A stretch of DNA of 50,565 nucleotides from the NCBI GenBank assembly GCA_003222135.1, contig QHUM01000051.1, positions 1 through 50,565 on the forward strand. Reading direction: 5' to 3'. The translations under genes were made by a program, and so were the position numbers. How positions within the stretch are numbered: the first letter of the stretch is position 1; each line of letters begins with the position of its first letter. Below, one piece after another: positions 41,199 through 48,832 of the stretch. Under the pieces are notes generated by a model that worked only from the letters and a program-made list of their open reading frames with translations, ran no database searches and had not been told where the DNA came from. Origin of the DNA: Gemmatimonadota bacterium. GTDB taxonomy: Bacteria > Gemmatimonadota > Gemmatimonadetes > Gemmatimonadales > GWC2-71-9.

Positions 41199-41817
41199 CC
41201 GTGAGGAAAGGATTGGTACGCCGCTCGTGTCCGACGGTGGTTTCGGGTCCATGGCCGCTGTACACGATGGTGGAATCGGGGAGCGTAAGCAACTCGCGCT
41301 CGATGCTCCGCAACAGCGTATCGAAGTCGCCGCCGGGAAGATCGGTCCGGCCGATCGAGCCGGCGAACAACACGTCACCAGTGAACGCCACGCCCTCACC
41401 CACCAGGCACACGCTCCCGGGCGAGTGCCCCGGCGCGTGCCGGACCGTGAACTCGAGCTGCCCGACCCGGACCGTGTCCCCGGCAGCCAACGTCCCGTCG
41501 GGCAGCGGCGGCGGGTCAACCGCGACCCCGAACGCGAGCCCTTGCTGCACGGCGTGATCGTACAGCTCCCGGTCCGCCGCATGGAGATAGACGGGGGCCG
41601 CCGTTTCCCGTCGCACGCGCGAGACCCCCATCACGTGATCCAGGTGCGCGTGCGTGATCCAGATCGCGGTGGGACGCGCGCCCGCGGCGGCGATCTTGTG
41701 GAGAATGAGGTCGGCCTCCTCGCCCGGATCGATGACGGCGCACACCGCCGCCGCCTCGTCGATGACGAGGTAGCTGTTCTGAACGAATGCCCCGTTCGGA
41801 ATCTGGAGGACTCTCAT
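41179..41817 (-). CDS. Metallo-beta-lactamase-fold hydrolase, glyoxalase II-like
   Basis: 212 aa. Metal motif THAHLDH, then APGHSPGS, FTGDVLFAGSIGRTD and VYSGHGPETTVGHERRTNPF, as in GloB-type thioester hydrolases. In a thiol-redox context it may act on low-molecular-weight thiol thioesters or persulfides; the substrate is not visible. 4-bp overlap with trxB. Confidence 0.9.
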   Translation of the reverse strand: MRVLQIPNGAFVQNSYLVIDEAAAVCAVIDPGEEADLILHKIAAAGARPTAIWITHAHLDHVMGVSRVRRETAAPVYLHAADRELYDHAVQQGLAFGVAVDPPPLPDGTLAAGDTVRVGQLEFTVRHAPGHSPGSVCLVGEGVAFTGDVLFAGSIGRTDLPGGDFDTLLRSIERELLTLPDSTIVYSGHGPETTVGHERRTNPFLTGADRLG

Positions 41818-42782
41818 GAGCCGACCGCGGCCTTCTCCTTCTCCCGCAACGCCGCGAGATACTTCTCGACCGCGATCGCCGCGGTCGTGGCATCGCCCAC
41901 CGCCGTGGTGATCTGACGCGTGACCTGGCTGCGCACGTCGCCCGCGGCAAAGAGGCCGGGAATCGAGGTCATCATCTTCTCGTCGGTGATCAGGTAACCA
42001 GCGGCGTCGTGCTTCACGTGCCCCTCGATCACACCGGTGTTGGGCTTGAAGCCGATGAAGATGAACACGCCGCCGACCCGGAGCCTGACGGGATCACCGG
42101 TGATGGCGTCCGCCAGCAGCAGGTGATCGACGGCCTGCCCGGTGCCCTTGATCTCCACGACGCGCTTGTTCCAGATCATCTCGATCTTGGGGTTCGCGAA
42201 GACGCGCTGCTGGAGGATCTTCGATGCCCGGAGCTGGTCGCGGCGGTGCACGATGTAGACCTTGCTTGCGTAACGGGTGAGATAGTCCGCTTCCTCGACG
42301 GCGGCGTCGCCCCCACCCACCACCGCGAGCACCTCGCCCTTGAAGAACGCGCCGTCGCAGACTGCGCAGTACGAAACGCCCTTCGCTGCGTAGTCCTGCT
42401 CACCCGGCACGCCCAGCTTCACCGGCGTCCCACCGGCCGTGAGGATCACCGCGGGGGCCCGGTACAGCGCGCCCCGTGAGGTCACCACGTCGAACCAACC
42501 GTCGTCCACCTTGCGGATCCGCTCCACGGTGTCGGTGACGATCTCGGCGCCGAACTTCTTGGCATGCTCGCTCATCTTCACCGCCAGGTCCCACCCTTTG
42601 ATGCTCTCGAACCCGATGTAGTCTTCGATCAAGTCCGTGTTCAGGAGCTCGCCACCCGGGGCGCCGCGCTCGATCGTGACCGCCTTGAGCATGCCGCGAC
42701 CCGCATACATCGCCGCGCACAGCCCCGCAGGGCCGCCGCCGACGATGATCACGTCGTAGCCGTTAATGGCGTTCTCGCGCAT
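41814..42782 (-). CDS. trxB: Thioredoxin reductase
   Basis: 322 aa. FAD motif VIIVGGGPAGLCAAMYAGR, redox pair C138-A-V-C141 in YCAVCDGAFF, NADPH motif VVGGGDAAVEEADYL, GVFIFIGFKPNT and GLFAAGDVRS. It reduces thioredoxin-like partners with NADPH. ATG 42782 was chosen over an upstream frame (it starts the FAD fold and overlaps the DUF309 gene by 20 bp). It is close to the peroxiredoxin and AhpD-like genes, which points to peroxide defence. Confidence 0.95.
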   Translation of the reverse strand: MRENAINGYDVIIVGGGPAGLCAAMYAGRGMLKAVTIERGAPGGELLNTDLIEDYIGFESIKGWDLAVKMSEHAKKFGAEIVTDTVERIRKVDDGWFDVVTSRGALYRAPAVILTAGGTPVKLGVPGEQDYAAKGVSYCAVCDGAFFKGEVLAVVGGGDAAVEEADYLTRYASKVYIVHRRDQLRASKILQQRVFANPKIEMIWNKRVVEIKGTGQAVDHLLLADAITGDPVRLRVGGVFIFIGFKPNTGVIEGHVKHDAAGYLITDEKMMTSIPGLFAAGDVRSQVTRQITTAVGDATTAAIAVEKYLAALREKEKAAVGS

Positions 42783-43131
42783 CCGTGCGGAATTCCAATC
42801 GAGGGGGATCCCCCTCCCCCACCAGGGCGCGCGCCAGCTGCGCACGAAACTGCCCGATCTCGAACTCGACGTCCGGTCGCTCCGGCCCGGCGAGCTTCTC
42901 CAGCGCGGCCGCGCCGACCGTGTCCACGCCGTGCCGGTTGCCGCTCTCCCGGTGCAGCAGCGCGGCCGCCGCCTGGATCAACCCCTGCCAAACCCGCGCC
43001 GCCTCGGCGTCGCCGTCCTTAATAATAGAACGCCACACGGTTTCCAAGGCTTCGTGCGCCAGCCAGTATTCGCCGTCGTTGAACAGGGCACGCGCACGCG
43101 TGAGGTGCGCGCTACGCTCGCTCGGGGTCAA
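42763..43131 (-). CDS. DUF309-family protein
   Basis: 122 aa. ALFNDGEYWLAHEALETVWR and VWQGLIQAAAALLHRESGN are the DUF309 hallmarks (HExxE-like and QGLIQ). A small helical protein of unknown function. It overlaps both neighbours by about 20 bp. Confidence 0.88.
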   Translation of the reverse strand: MTPSERSAHLTRARALFNDGEYWLAHEALETVWRSIIKDGDAEAARVWQGLIQAAAALLHRESGNRHGVDTVGAAALEKLAGPERPDVEFEIGQFRAQLARALVGEGDPPRLEFRTDARERH

Positions 43132-43861
43132 CGGCGCCTATCCGCAACAGGTTGAGCGCGCCATGACAGCTCGAGATCGTCCCGACGAGCACGGCGGCCG
43201 GCTCGCCGCTCCCGCCCGCCGTCTTGACGATGGCGTCGCCCGCCAGCACGGCGTCCACCGAGAACGTACCGACGCCGAAGACGTGGTGCCGGCACACGAA
43301 CAACGCCGGACCGAACACCGGCTCGCCCGACGCGCGCAGCCGCGCGGTGAGGTCCCGCACCGCGTCGCCCATCTCCCAGGTGCGCCTCCCCCCGATGGCC
43401 GGGCAGATCGCCGGCTCGATGCAGTGCGTCGGACAGATCCAGTCGGCGAACGAGACATAGCGCGTCCCGTCCGGCGCCGCCCGGTCGTAGGGAGTCCCGA
43501 GGGAGCCGGGGACGGGCGTCACCTGGATCGCCCGGTCCGGCCAGCGCTCGCGGGCGCGGGTCAGGACCCATTCGAACATGAGGTGCGGCATCAGCGGCGA
43601 CGGGACGACAAAGTCCTGCGGCTCGCCGGCCTGCGGGTGCGCCGCGCCACCCAGCACATCGGCGAAGTAGGCGCTCCAATCCCGCGTGACGAAACGACGA
43701 TCCGGCGCGTCTCCCAGCTCGGCCCGCGCCCGGCACGCCGGATCGCGGTCCACCACCACGACGCTCCGATACTCGGCTCTGCCCCGCTGCTTCGCCTTCG
43801 CCAGCTGGCCGGCGTAGAATGTACCGTAGCAGCCACCGCCGATCACGATGACGTCGCGCAT
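43112..43861 (-). CDS. Rossmann-fold protein with a cysteine cluster, function unknown
   Basis: 249 aa. N-terminal dinucleotide motif VIVIGGGCYGTFYAGQ, then SVVVVDRDPACRAR. The middle has WICPTHCIEPAICPAI, four residues from looking like an Fe-S or zinc site, and a later FVCRHHVFG. I do not recognise the family. It may be a flavin- or NAD-dependent redox protein. The start could also be GTG 43870, three codons up; neither has a good ribosome site. Confidence 0.65.
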   Translation of the reverse strand: MRDVIVIGGGCYGTFYAGQLAKAKQRGRAEYRSVVVVDRDPACRARAELGDAPDRRFVTRDWSAYFADVLGGAAHPQAGEPQDFVVPSPLMPHLMFEWVLTRARERWPDRAIQVTPVPGSLGTPYDRAAPDGTRYVSFADWICPTHCIEPAICPAIGGRRTWEMGDAVRDLTARLRASGEPVFGPALFVCRHHVFGVGTFSVDAVLAGDAIVKTAGGSGEPAAVLVGTISSCHGALNLLRIGAVDPERA

Positions 43862-43875
43862 GACGACCACGCAGG

Positions 43876-44601
43876 TCAGACGTCTCCCGCGACCGGCAGG
43901 ATCTCGCCCGTGATCGCCCCCGCCCCGTCGCCCGCGAGAAACAACACGGCATTCACGAGCTGATCGAGCTCCACCCAGCGCACCTTGGGGTCCTTCACTT
44001 GAGCGAGGTTGTCGGCCGTCTTCATCATGCCCGGCGCGACGGCGTTCACGCGCACGCCCCGGTCCGAGAACTCGCGGGCCAGGGCGCGGGTCAATCCCGC
44101 CACCGCCGCCTTGGCGGCGATGTACGACGCCATGTGGCGCTGCGGCTTGAGCACGGCGATCGATGCGAAGTTCACGATCGCCCCTCCCCCGCCGCGCTCG
44201 AGCAGCAGCGGGATCGCCGCCTGCGAGACGAGGAACGCGGTCTTCAAGTTGACCGCGAGCTCGCGCTCCAGCTGCTCCGGCTGCACGTCGAGCGCCGGCC
44301 CATAATTGAGCAGACCGCCGGCGACGTTCACGACCACGTCGAGGCCGCCGAACTCCTGTTTCGCTAGGGCGACGGCCCGGCGTGCGGCCTCGGGGGTCGT
44401 GAGGTCGCCCGCGACGGCGCGAACGGTGACCCCCGCCGCTGTAAGCTCTTTCGCCCGGTCTGCGACGATCGTGGCGTCGTGGCCCGCGATCACGAGCTGG
44501 GCGCCCGCCGCGCCGAAGCCGCGCGCGATCGCCTGTCCGATCTGCCCGGGCCGGCCCACCCCGGTGATGAGAGCGACCTTGCCGCGAAAATCGCCGGGCA
44601 C
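43876..44601 (-). CDS. Short-chain dehydrogenase/reductase
   Basis: 241 aa classical SDR with a GTG start. ALITGVGRPGQIGQAIARGF for NAD(P), VVNVAGG, catalytic Ser in NFASIAVLK and Tyr/Lys in SYIAAKAAVAGLTRALAREF, then VNAVAPGMM. Substrate unknown. It lies 4 bp after the peroxiredoxin gene and 14 bp before the Rossmann protein. Confidence 0.9.
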   Translation of the reverse strand: MPGDFRGKVALITGVGRPGQIGQAIARGFGAAGAQLVIAGHDATIVADRAKELTAAGVTVRAVAGDLTTPEAARRAVALAKQEFGGLDVVVNVAGGLLNYGPALDVQPEQLERELAVNLKTAFLVSQAAIPLLLERGGGGAIVNFASIAVLKPQRHMASYIAAKAAVAGLTRALAREFSDRGVRVNAVAPGMMKTADNLAQVKDPKVRWVELDQLVNAVLFLAGDGAGAITGEILPVAGDV

Positions 44602-44605
44602 CGCC

Positions 44606-45058
44606 TCAGCTCTTCCTGCTGGTCGCGGCAGCGACGATGTCGTCGACCGGCGGCGCCCCCCGCTGCGCGAAAGCGATGGTCCCGTCGCGGGCCACCACGT
44701 AGACCGTGCGCTGGATGCCGTGGCCGTCGTCTTTGAGCGCCTGATACGCCCGCGCGATCGCCCGGTCGGGATCGGAAAGCAGGGGAAAATTGAAGCCCAG
44801 CTTGGTGGCGTACTTGACGTGACCGTCCACGCCCGCCGGATTCACGCCGAAGGGCTGGATGCCGGCTCGCTGAAACTTGGCCATCTCGTCGCGCACGGCG
44901 GAGAGTTGGCGGTTTCACCCCGGAGTGTCGTTGCCCGGATAGAACACGAGCGCGACGTGTTTCGACTTCAGAGCCTCGGTGAGGCTGTACGTCTTGCCGT
45001 CGGATGCTTGGGCTTTGAACGCCGGCGCCTTGCTGCCGAGGGGTAGTGGGTCGGTCAT
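44606..45058 (-). CDS. Peroxiredoxin with in-frame UGA at the peroxidatic position (candidate selenoprotein, Sec48)
   Basis: Read through the TGA at 44915-44917 the frame gives 150 aa. Before UGA: MTDPLPLGSKAPAFKAQASD, then HVALVFYPGNDTPG. After: NRQLSAVRDEMAKF, GVNPAGVDGHVKYATKLGF, FPLLSDPDRAIARAYQAL, RTVYVVARDGTI. Peroxiredoxins of the BCP/PrxQ-AhpC class have TPGCT here with the peroxidatic Cys; UGA falls on exactly that codon (TPG-U-N). Selenocysteine peroxiredoxins with TPGU are known in other bacteria. No Cys remains elsewhere in the chain, so recycling needs an external thiol partner. A SECIS-like stem-loop follows. An internal start at 44896 would lack the active site. It abuts the PHP gene and lies 4 bp before the SDR gene. 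Confidence 0.85.
44885..44905 (-). promoter_or_regulatory. Putative bacterial SECIS element of the peroxiredoxin gene
   Basis: Minus-strand CTC-TC-(C)-GC, loop CGTGC, GC-GA-(C)-GAG: 7 bp with two single-base bulges. The loop starts 18 nt after the UGA at 44915-44917 and has G in its second position, as bacterial SECIS models require. Confidence 0.55.
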
Positions 45059-45925
45059 TTAGGTGTCCTTACGGTTGTCCGAGACGACTTCCCGCAACGC
45101 CTTGGCGCGACGCGCTTCGAGCTGCTCCAGCCACTCCAGCGGCACGTCGAGGCCGCCGAGCCTCGAGTGGGCATCCCCGAGCTCGGTGTCGCCGTGCCAG
45201 TCCGATCCCCCGCTGATGGCGAGCCCGAGGCGCTGCGCGATGCGCGTGAGTCGCTGCTCCACGGCCGGCGCGTGGCTCGGGTGCCGCACCTCGAGCCCGT
45301 CCAGCCCCTGCTCCTGGAACGACCGGATCTGCCCCTCGCTGCCGTGCTCGCCGAGATGGGCGGCGAGCGCGAGCCCGCCCACGGCGTGCACCAGGTCGGT
45401 CACCTGGCGCAGCGCCGGCAGGGGCTTCTCGACGTACGCCGGCCGGCCGCGACCGAGATAGCGTCCGAAGGCATCGTTGATGTCCGCGGCGACGCCGCAG
45501 GCAACCAGGGCACGCGCCACGTGCGGTCGTCCGACCGCCGCGTCTCCCGCCTCGCGCAGGACGTCGGCGAGCGCGATCTCCACACCAAGCCGCTGCAGCC
45601 GGGCGACCATCTGCTCCGCCCGGCGGTGCCGGGCGGCGCGCGTCCCGACGAGAAACTCCTCCAACCGCGGCTCGCCCGCGGGCAGGAAGTACCCGAGCAG
45701 GTGCAGCTCGCCCCACGGCGCTTTGACGCTGAACTCGCAACCCGGAACGACCCGGATCGCGAGTGCCTCTCCCGCGCGCGCGGCCTCCTCTACGCCGTCC
45801 GTAGTGTCGTGGTCGGTCAGGGCGATCGCGGCGAGGCCCGCCGCTTGGGCCCGTCGCATCACTTCGGCGGGGGCGTACTCCCCGTCGGATGCGGTCGAAT
45901 GACAATGGAGATCAACGCGCGCCGT
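45059..45925 (-). CDS. PHP-domain phosphoesterase, apparent non-canonical (ACG) start
   Basis: The conserved PHP N-terminus, RVDLHCHSTASDGEY, lies upstream of the first ATG/GTG/TTG in this frame (GTG 45862). Starting there would delete the metal-binding HxH motif. GGAGAG followed by 5 bases and ACG at 45923-45925 would give TARVDLHCH (initiator Met in place of T), so I annotate from ACG: 288 aa. Further motifs are LTDHDTTDGVEEAA, VPGCEFSV and ISGGSDWHG. The family includes nucleoside 3',5'-bisphosphate and RNA/DNA phosphatases. It overlaps the 89-aa gene by 14 bp. An ATG to ACG mutation, or a sequence error, is the alternative. Confidence 0.8.
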   Translation of the reverse strand, partial: TARVDLHCHSTASDGEYAPAEVMRRAQAAGLAAIALTDHDTTDGVEEAARAGEALAIRVVPGCEFSVKAPWGELHLLGYFLPAGEPRLEEFLVGTRAARHRRAEQMVARLQRLGVEIALADVLREAGDAAVGRPHVARALVACGVAADINDAFGRYLGRGRPAYVEKPLPALRQVTDLVHAVGGLALAAHLGEHGSEGQIRSFQEQGLDGLEVRHPSHAPAVEQRLTRIAQRLGLAISGGSDWHGDTELGDAHSRLGGLDVPLEWLEQLEARRAKALREVVSDNRKDT

Positions 45926-46181
45926 AGGCGCTCTCCGGAGACGTCCAGGCAGGCTGTGACTGGCGCAACAGCTCGGTCAGCTCGCGGTCCGACAGCTCGG
46001 CGAGCGAGGCGTCGGTGCTGCGGCTCCCCACGGGAGCGTAACGGGTGAAGCGGCGCCGGCGCTCGGGGCCGGTCCCCTGCTGGAACACCAGCCCGAATTC
46101 GTCCTTGCCGTAGACGGTCACCCGGCCGGAGGGCGCCACCTCCCACACCTCGCCGTCGACGGTGATCGTGCGCCGCGCCAC
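45912..46181 (-). CDS. Hypothetical protein, 89 aa
   Basis: GTG start directly after the preceding TAG. MARRTITVDGEVWEVAPSG, then TVYGKDEFGLVFQ and RRRRFTRYAPVGSRS suggest a small beta-rich domain followed by a short helix (LSDRELTELLRQSQ). No family recognised. Real-gene evidence is its tight fit between two genes and an open frame with sensible composition. Confidence 0.65.
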   Translation of the reverse strand: MARRTITVDGEVWEVAPSGRVTVYGKDEFGLVFQQGTGPERRRRFTRYAPVGSRSTDASLAELSDRELTELLRQSQPAWTSPESAYGAR

Positions 46182-46496
46182 CTACGCCTCGGCCGCCGCG
46201 GCGAGCGAGACATCGGTCCAGAGCTCCCAGGCATCCGGAGCATAGGTCCCGAGGCCCTGGAGGCGCTTCTCGAGCTTGATCTCTTCGGGAAGGCGCGACG
46301 CCTGCGCCCGGTGGGACATCTCGGTCGGGCTTTCGGAGAACTCCGTGAACAGCTGCGGGTCCTTGGCGTTGCGGAACACCCAGATGCGCTGGCCGCGCGC
46401 TTCCGCGAACTGACACAACTCCCGCAGCGTGGCGAGATAGTCGGCCTCGTTGGCCGGGGCCACGCGCACCCGGGCGGCCGTGAGCACCTTGGCCAT
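46182..46496 (-). CDS. Small protein resembling an antibiotic-biosynthesis-monooxygenase-type (dimeric alpha-beta barrel) domain
   Basis: 104 aa. MAKVLTAARVRVAPANEADY, then LRELCQFAEARGQRIWVFRN and LFTEFSES follow the beta-alpha-beta pattern of ABM-like ferredoxin-fold proteins. The call is from pattern only. It starts 2 bp after the pdhC stop and abuts the next gene. Confidence 0.6.
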   Translation of the reverse strand: MAKVLTAARVRVAPANEADYLATLRELCQFAEARGQRIWVFRNAKDPQLFTEFSESPTEMSHRAQASRLPEEIKLEKRLQGLGTYAPDAWELWTDVSLAAAAEA

Positions 46497-46498
46497 GG

Positions 46499-47842
46499 CT
46501 AGATCGCTCCCTCGGGGAAGTCTTCGAGCATCCGCTTCACGTCGGCGAGAAAGCGGTCGGCGTCGGCGCCGTCCACGACGCGGTGATCGTAGGACATGGA
46601 CACCATCCCCAGCGTGCGGATGGCGATCGTGTCGGTGCCGTCGGGGAGGGTCACGACCTTGGGGCGCTTCTCGATGGTCCCCACGCCGAGGATCGCCACC
46701 TGCGGCTGGTTGATGATCGGCGCGCCCGCATACGACCCGAACACCCCCGGGTTGGTGATCGTGAACGTGCCGCGCTGGATCTCGTCGGGCAGGAGCTTCT
46801 TGGTGCGCGCCCGCTCGCCCAGGTCGTTGATCGCGCGGGCGATGCCGACGAGGGACAGCTCGTCGACGTGTTTCACGACGGGCACGATCAGACCCCATTC
46901 GAGCGCGACCGCGATCCCGATGTTCACTTCGCCGCGGTAAATGATGTTGTCACCCGACACCGCGGCGTTCACCACAGGATGGCGGCGCAGGTTCTCGGCA
47001 CAGGCCTTGGCGATGAAGGCGAGGTAGGTCAGGTTCACGCCACGCTCGGCGTACGCCGCCTTGTGCTTGCGGCGGAGCTCGGCCACCCGCGTGTAGTCCA
47101 CCTCGAAGAAGCTCGTCACGTGCGCCGAGGTGCGGCGCGACATGATCATGTGGTCCGCGGTGATCTTACGGATCTTCGAGAACGGCTCGACGCGGTCGCC
47201 GGGCCAGGGCTCGACGGTGGGATGCTGAACCGGGCCGGATGGGGCGGCGGCCGGGAGGCGGGAGACGGGGGCGGCCGGGGCGCCACGCTCGATGAAACCC
47301 AGGATGTCCTGCTTCGTCACCCGGCCGGCGAAGCCGGTGCCCGAAATCGTCGAGATGTCGACCGAGTGCTCCGCCGCGATCTTGCGGACGAGGGGCGTGG
47401 AGCGGCGACGCAGGCGCTCGTCGGCGGTCTCGGTCCCATCCCCGCCCTTCCCGACCGGGGCGGCCGAGGGCGGTCGCGGGCGGTCAAGGGCGGGTGAGGC
47501 TGGCGGGGCGGGCGGAGGCGGGCCGGGCGCCGCGGCGGGCTTGGGAGGCGGCGCTGCCGCAGAGGGGGCTGCGGCCGCCGCCGGCTGCACGGTCGCGCTC
47601 TTGTCCGTCTCGATCACCGCGACGAGTGTCTGCACCGGCACCGTCTGGCCTTCCTGCACCTTGATCTCGGCGAGCACACCGGCCGTGGGTGCGGGGATCT
47701 CCGCATCCACCTTGTCGGTCGAGATCTCGAACAACGGCTCATCCCGCTTCACGGGATCGCCGAGCTTCTTGAGCCACTTGCTCACGGTCCCTTCGGCGAT
47801 GGATTCGCCCATCTGGGGCATGAGCACGTCAACGCGAGCCAT
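46499..47842 (-). CDS. pdhC: 2-oxoacid dehydrogenase complex E2 (dihydrolipoyl acyltransferase)
   Basis: 447 aa. One lipoyl domain (residues 1-78, lipoyl Lys44 in EISTDKVDAEIP), a ~65-residue Ala/Pro linker, a peripheral subunit-binding domain (~145-185, RRRSTPLVRKIAAEHSVDI, GTGFAGRVTKQDIL), and the catalytic domain ending SMSYDHRVVDGADADRFL with catalytic His near residue 420 and Asp four later. The dihydrolipoyl group could also reduce an AhpD-like adaptor. Part of the linker is encoded by the 10-bp repeat also present in cysM. 9 bp after pdhB. No E3 (lpd) gene is in the window. Confidence 0.95.
   Translation of the reverse strand: MARVDVLMPQMGESIAEGTVSKWLKKLGDPVKRDEPLFEISTDKVDAEIPAPTAGVLAEIKVQEGQTVPVQTLVAVIETDKSATVQPAAAAAPSAAAPPPKPAAAPGPPPPAPPASPALDRPRPPSAAPVGKGGDGTETADERLRRRSTPLVRKIAAEHSVDISTISGTGFAGRVTKQDILGFIERGAPAAPVSRLPAAAPSGPVQHPTVEPWPGDRVEPFSKIRKITADHMIMSRRTSAHVTSFFEVDYTRVAELRRKHKAAYAERGVNLTYLAFIAKACAENLRRHPVVNAAVSGDNIIYRGEVNIGIAVALEWGLIVPVVKHVDELSLVGIARAINDLGERARTKKLLPDEIQRGTFTITNPGVFGSYAGAPIINQPQVAILGVGTIEKRPKVVTLPDGTDTIAIRTLGMVSMSYDHRVVDGADADRFLADVKRMLEDFPEGAI
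47461..47500. repeat. 10-bp-period repeat in the pdhC linker
   Basis: CGGCCGAGGG, CGGTCGCGGG, CGGTCAAGGG and CGGGTGAGGC in tandem. Same core (CGGTC-N5) as the three copies in cysM, 13 kb away. It encodes the low-complexity linker [14 protein letters not shown]. Confidence 0.7.
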
Positions 47843-47851
47843 GAGCGCTCC

Positions 47852-48832
47852 TCAGTACGCCGCAAGCCATCGTGCAGCCTTGACGATATCCTCGGTCTGC
47901 GGCAGCACAAAATCTTCCAAGGTCGGTGCGTACGGCAACGGCACGTCGTGCGCCGTCACCCGCTTGATCGGCGCGTCGAGCCACTCGAACGCCTGCTCGT
48001 TGATGCGCGCCGCGATCTCCCCGGCGACGCCGCCGGTGCGGGTGTCTTCGTGGACGAGCAGCACCTTGTTGGTCTTTTTCACGGTGCGCATGATCGCGGC
48101 GTCGTCCATCGGCAGGAGCGTCCGGAGATCCAGCACTTCCGCCGCCACGCCGTCCTCCTTCTCGAGCTGCTCCGCAGCCTCGAGCGACTTCCACACGGTC
48201 GCACCGTAGGTGACGATGGAGAGGTCCGTTCCATCGCGTGCAAGCCGTGCCTCGCCGATCGGGGTCACGATCTCCTCGCCCTCGGGGAGCTGCTCCTTGA
48301 TCCGGCGGTACAGCCACTTGTGCTCGAGGTAGAGGACCGGATCGTCGTCGCGGATGGACGCCTTGATGAGACCCTTCGCGTCGCGGGCCGTCGCGGGGTA
48401 GACGATCTTCAAGCCCGGCGTGTGAAAGAACGCGGCCTCGGGGTTCTGCGAATGAAACGGCCCGCCGCGCACGTAACCGCCGCACGGGCCCCGCACGACG
48501 AGGGGGGTCGCGAGGCCGGCGCGATAGCGCGCAGTCGCGACATAATTCGTGAGCATGTCGTAGGCACACGACACGAAATCGATGAACTGCATCTCCGCCA
48601 CCGGCCGCATGCCCATGTGGGCCGCGCCGGCCGCCGCTCCGACGATCGCGGCTTCGGAGATCGGCGTATCGATCACGCGTTGGGCGCCGAAGCGCTGCGA
48701 GAACCCCTCCGTGACCTTGAACGCGCCGCCGTACAGGCCCACGTCCTCCCCCAGTATGAAAACGCGGTCGTCGCGCTCCATCTCCTCCCACAGCCCCTGG
48801 CGCAGCGCCTCGAGATAGGTGACTTCGGGCAT
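47852..48832 (-). CDS. pdhB: 2-oxoacid dehydrogenase complex E1 beta subunit
   Basis: 326 aa. TYLEALRQGLWEEMERDDRVFILGEDVG, DTPISEAAIVGAAAGAAHMG, MRPVAEMQFIDFV, RGPCGGYVRGGPFHSQNPE and LLVHEDTRTGGVAGEIAARI are typical of E1 beta. With pdhA it forms the ThDP-dependent decarboxylase. Pyruvate versus branched-chain 2-oxoacid specificity cannot be decided from sequence. It shares one base with pdhA (TGATG). Confidence 0.95.
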   Translation of the reverse strand: MPEVTYLEALRQGLWEEMERDDRVFILGEDVGLYGGAFKVTEGFSQRFGAQRVIDTPISEAAIVGAAAGAAHMGMRPVAEMQFIDFVSCAYDMLTNYVATARYRAGLATPLVVRGPCGGYVRGGPFHSQNPEAAFFHTPGLKIVYPATARDAKGLIKASIRDDDPVLYLEHKWLYRRIKEQLPEGEEIVTPIGEARLARDGTDLSIVTYGATVWKSLEAAEQLEKEDGVAAEVLDLRTLLPMDDAAIMRTVKKTNKVLLVHEDTRTGGVAGEIAARINEQAFEWLDAPIKRVTAHDVPLPYAPTLEDFVLPQTEDIVKAARWLAAY

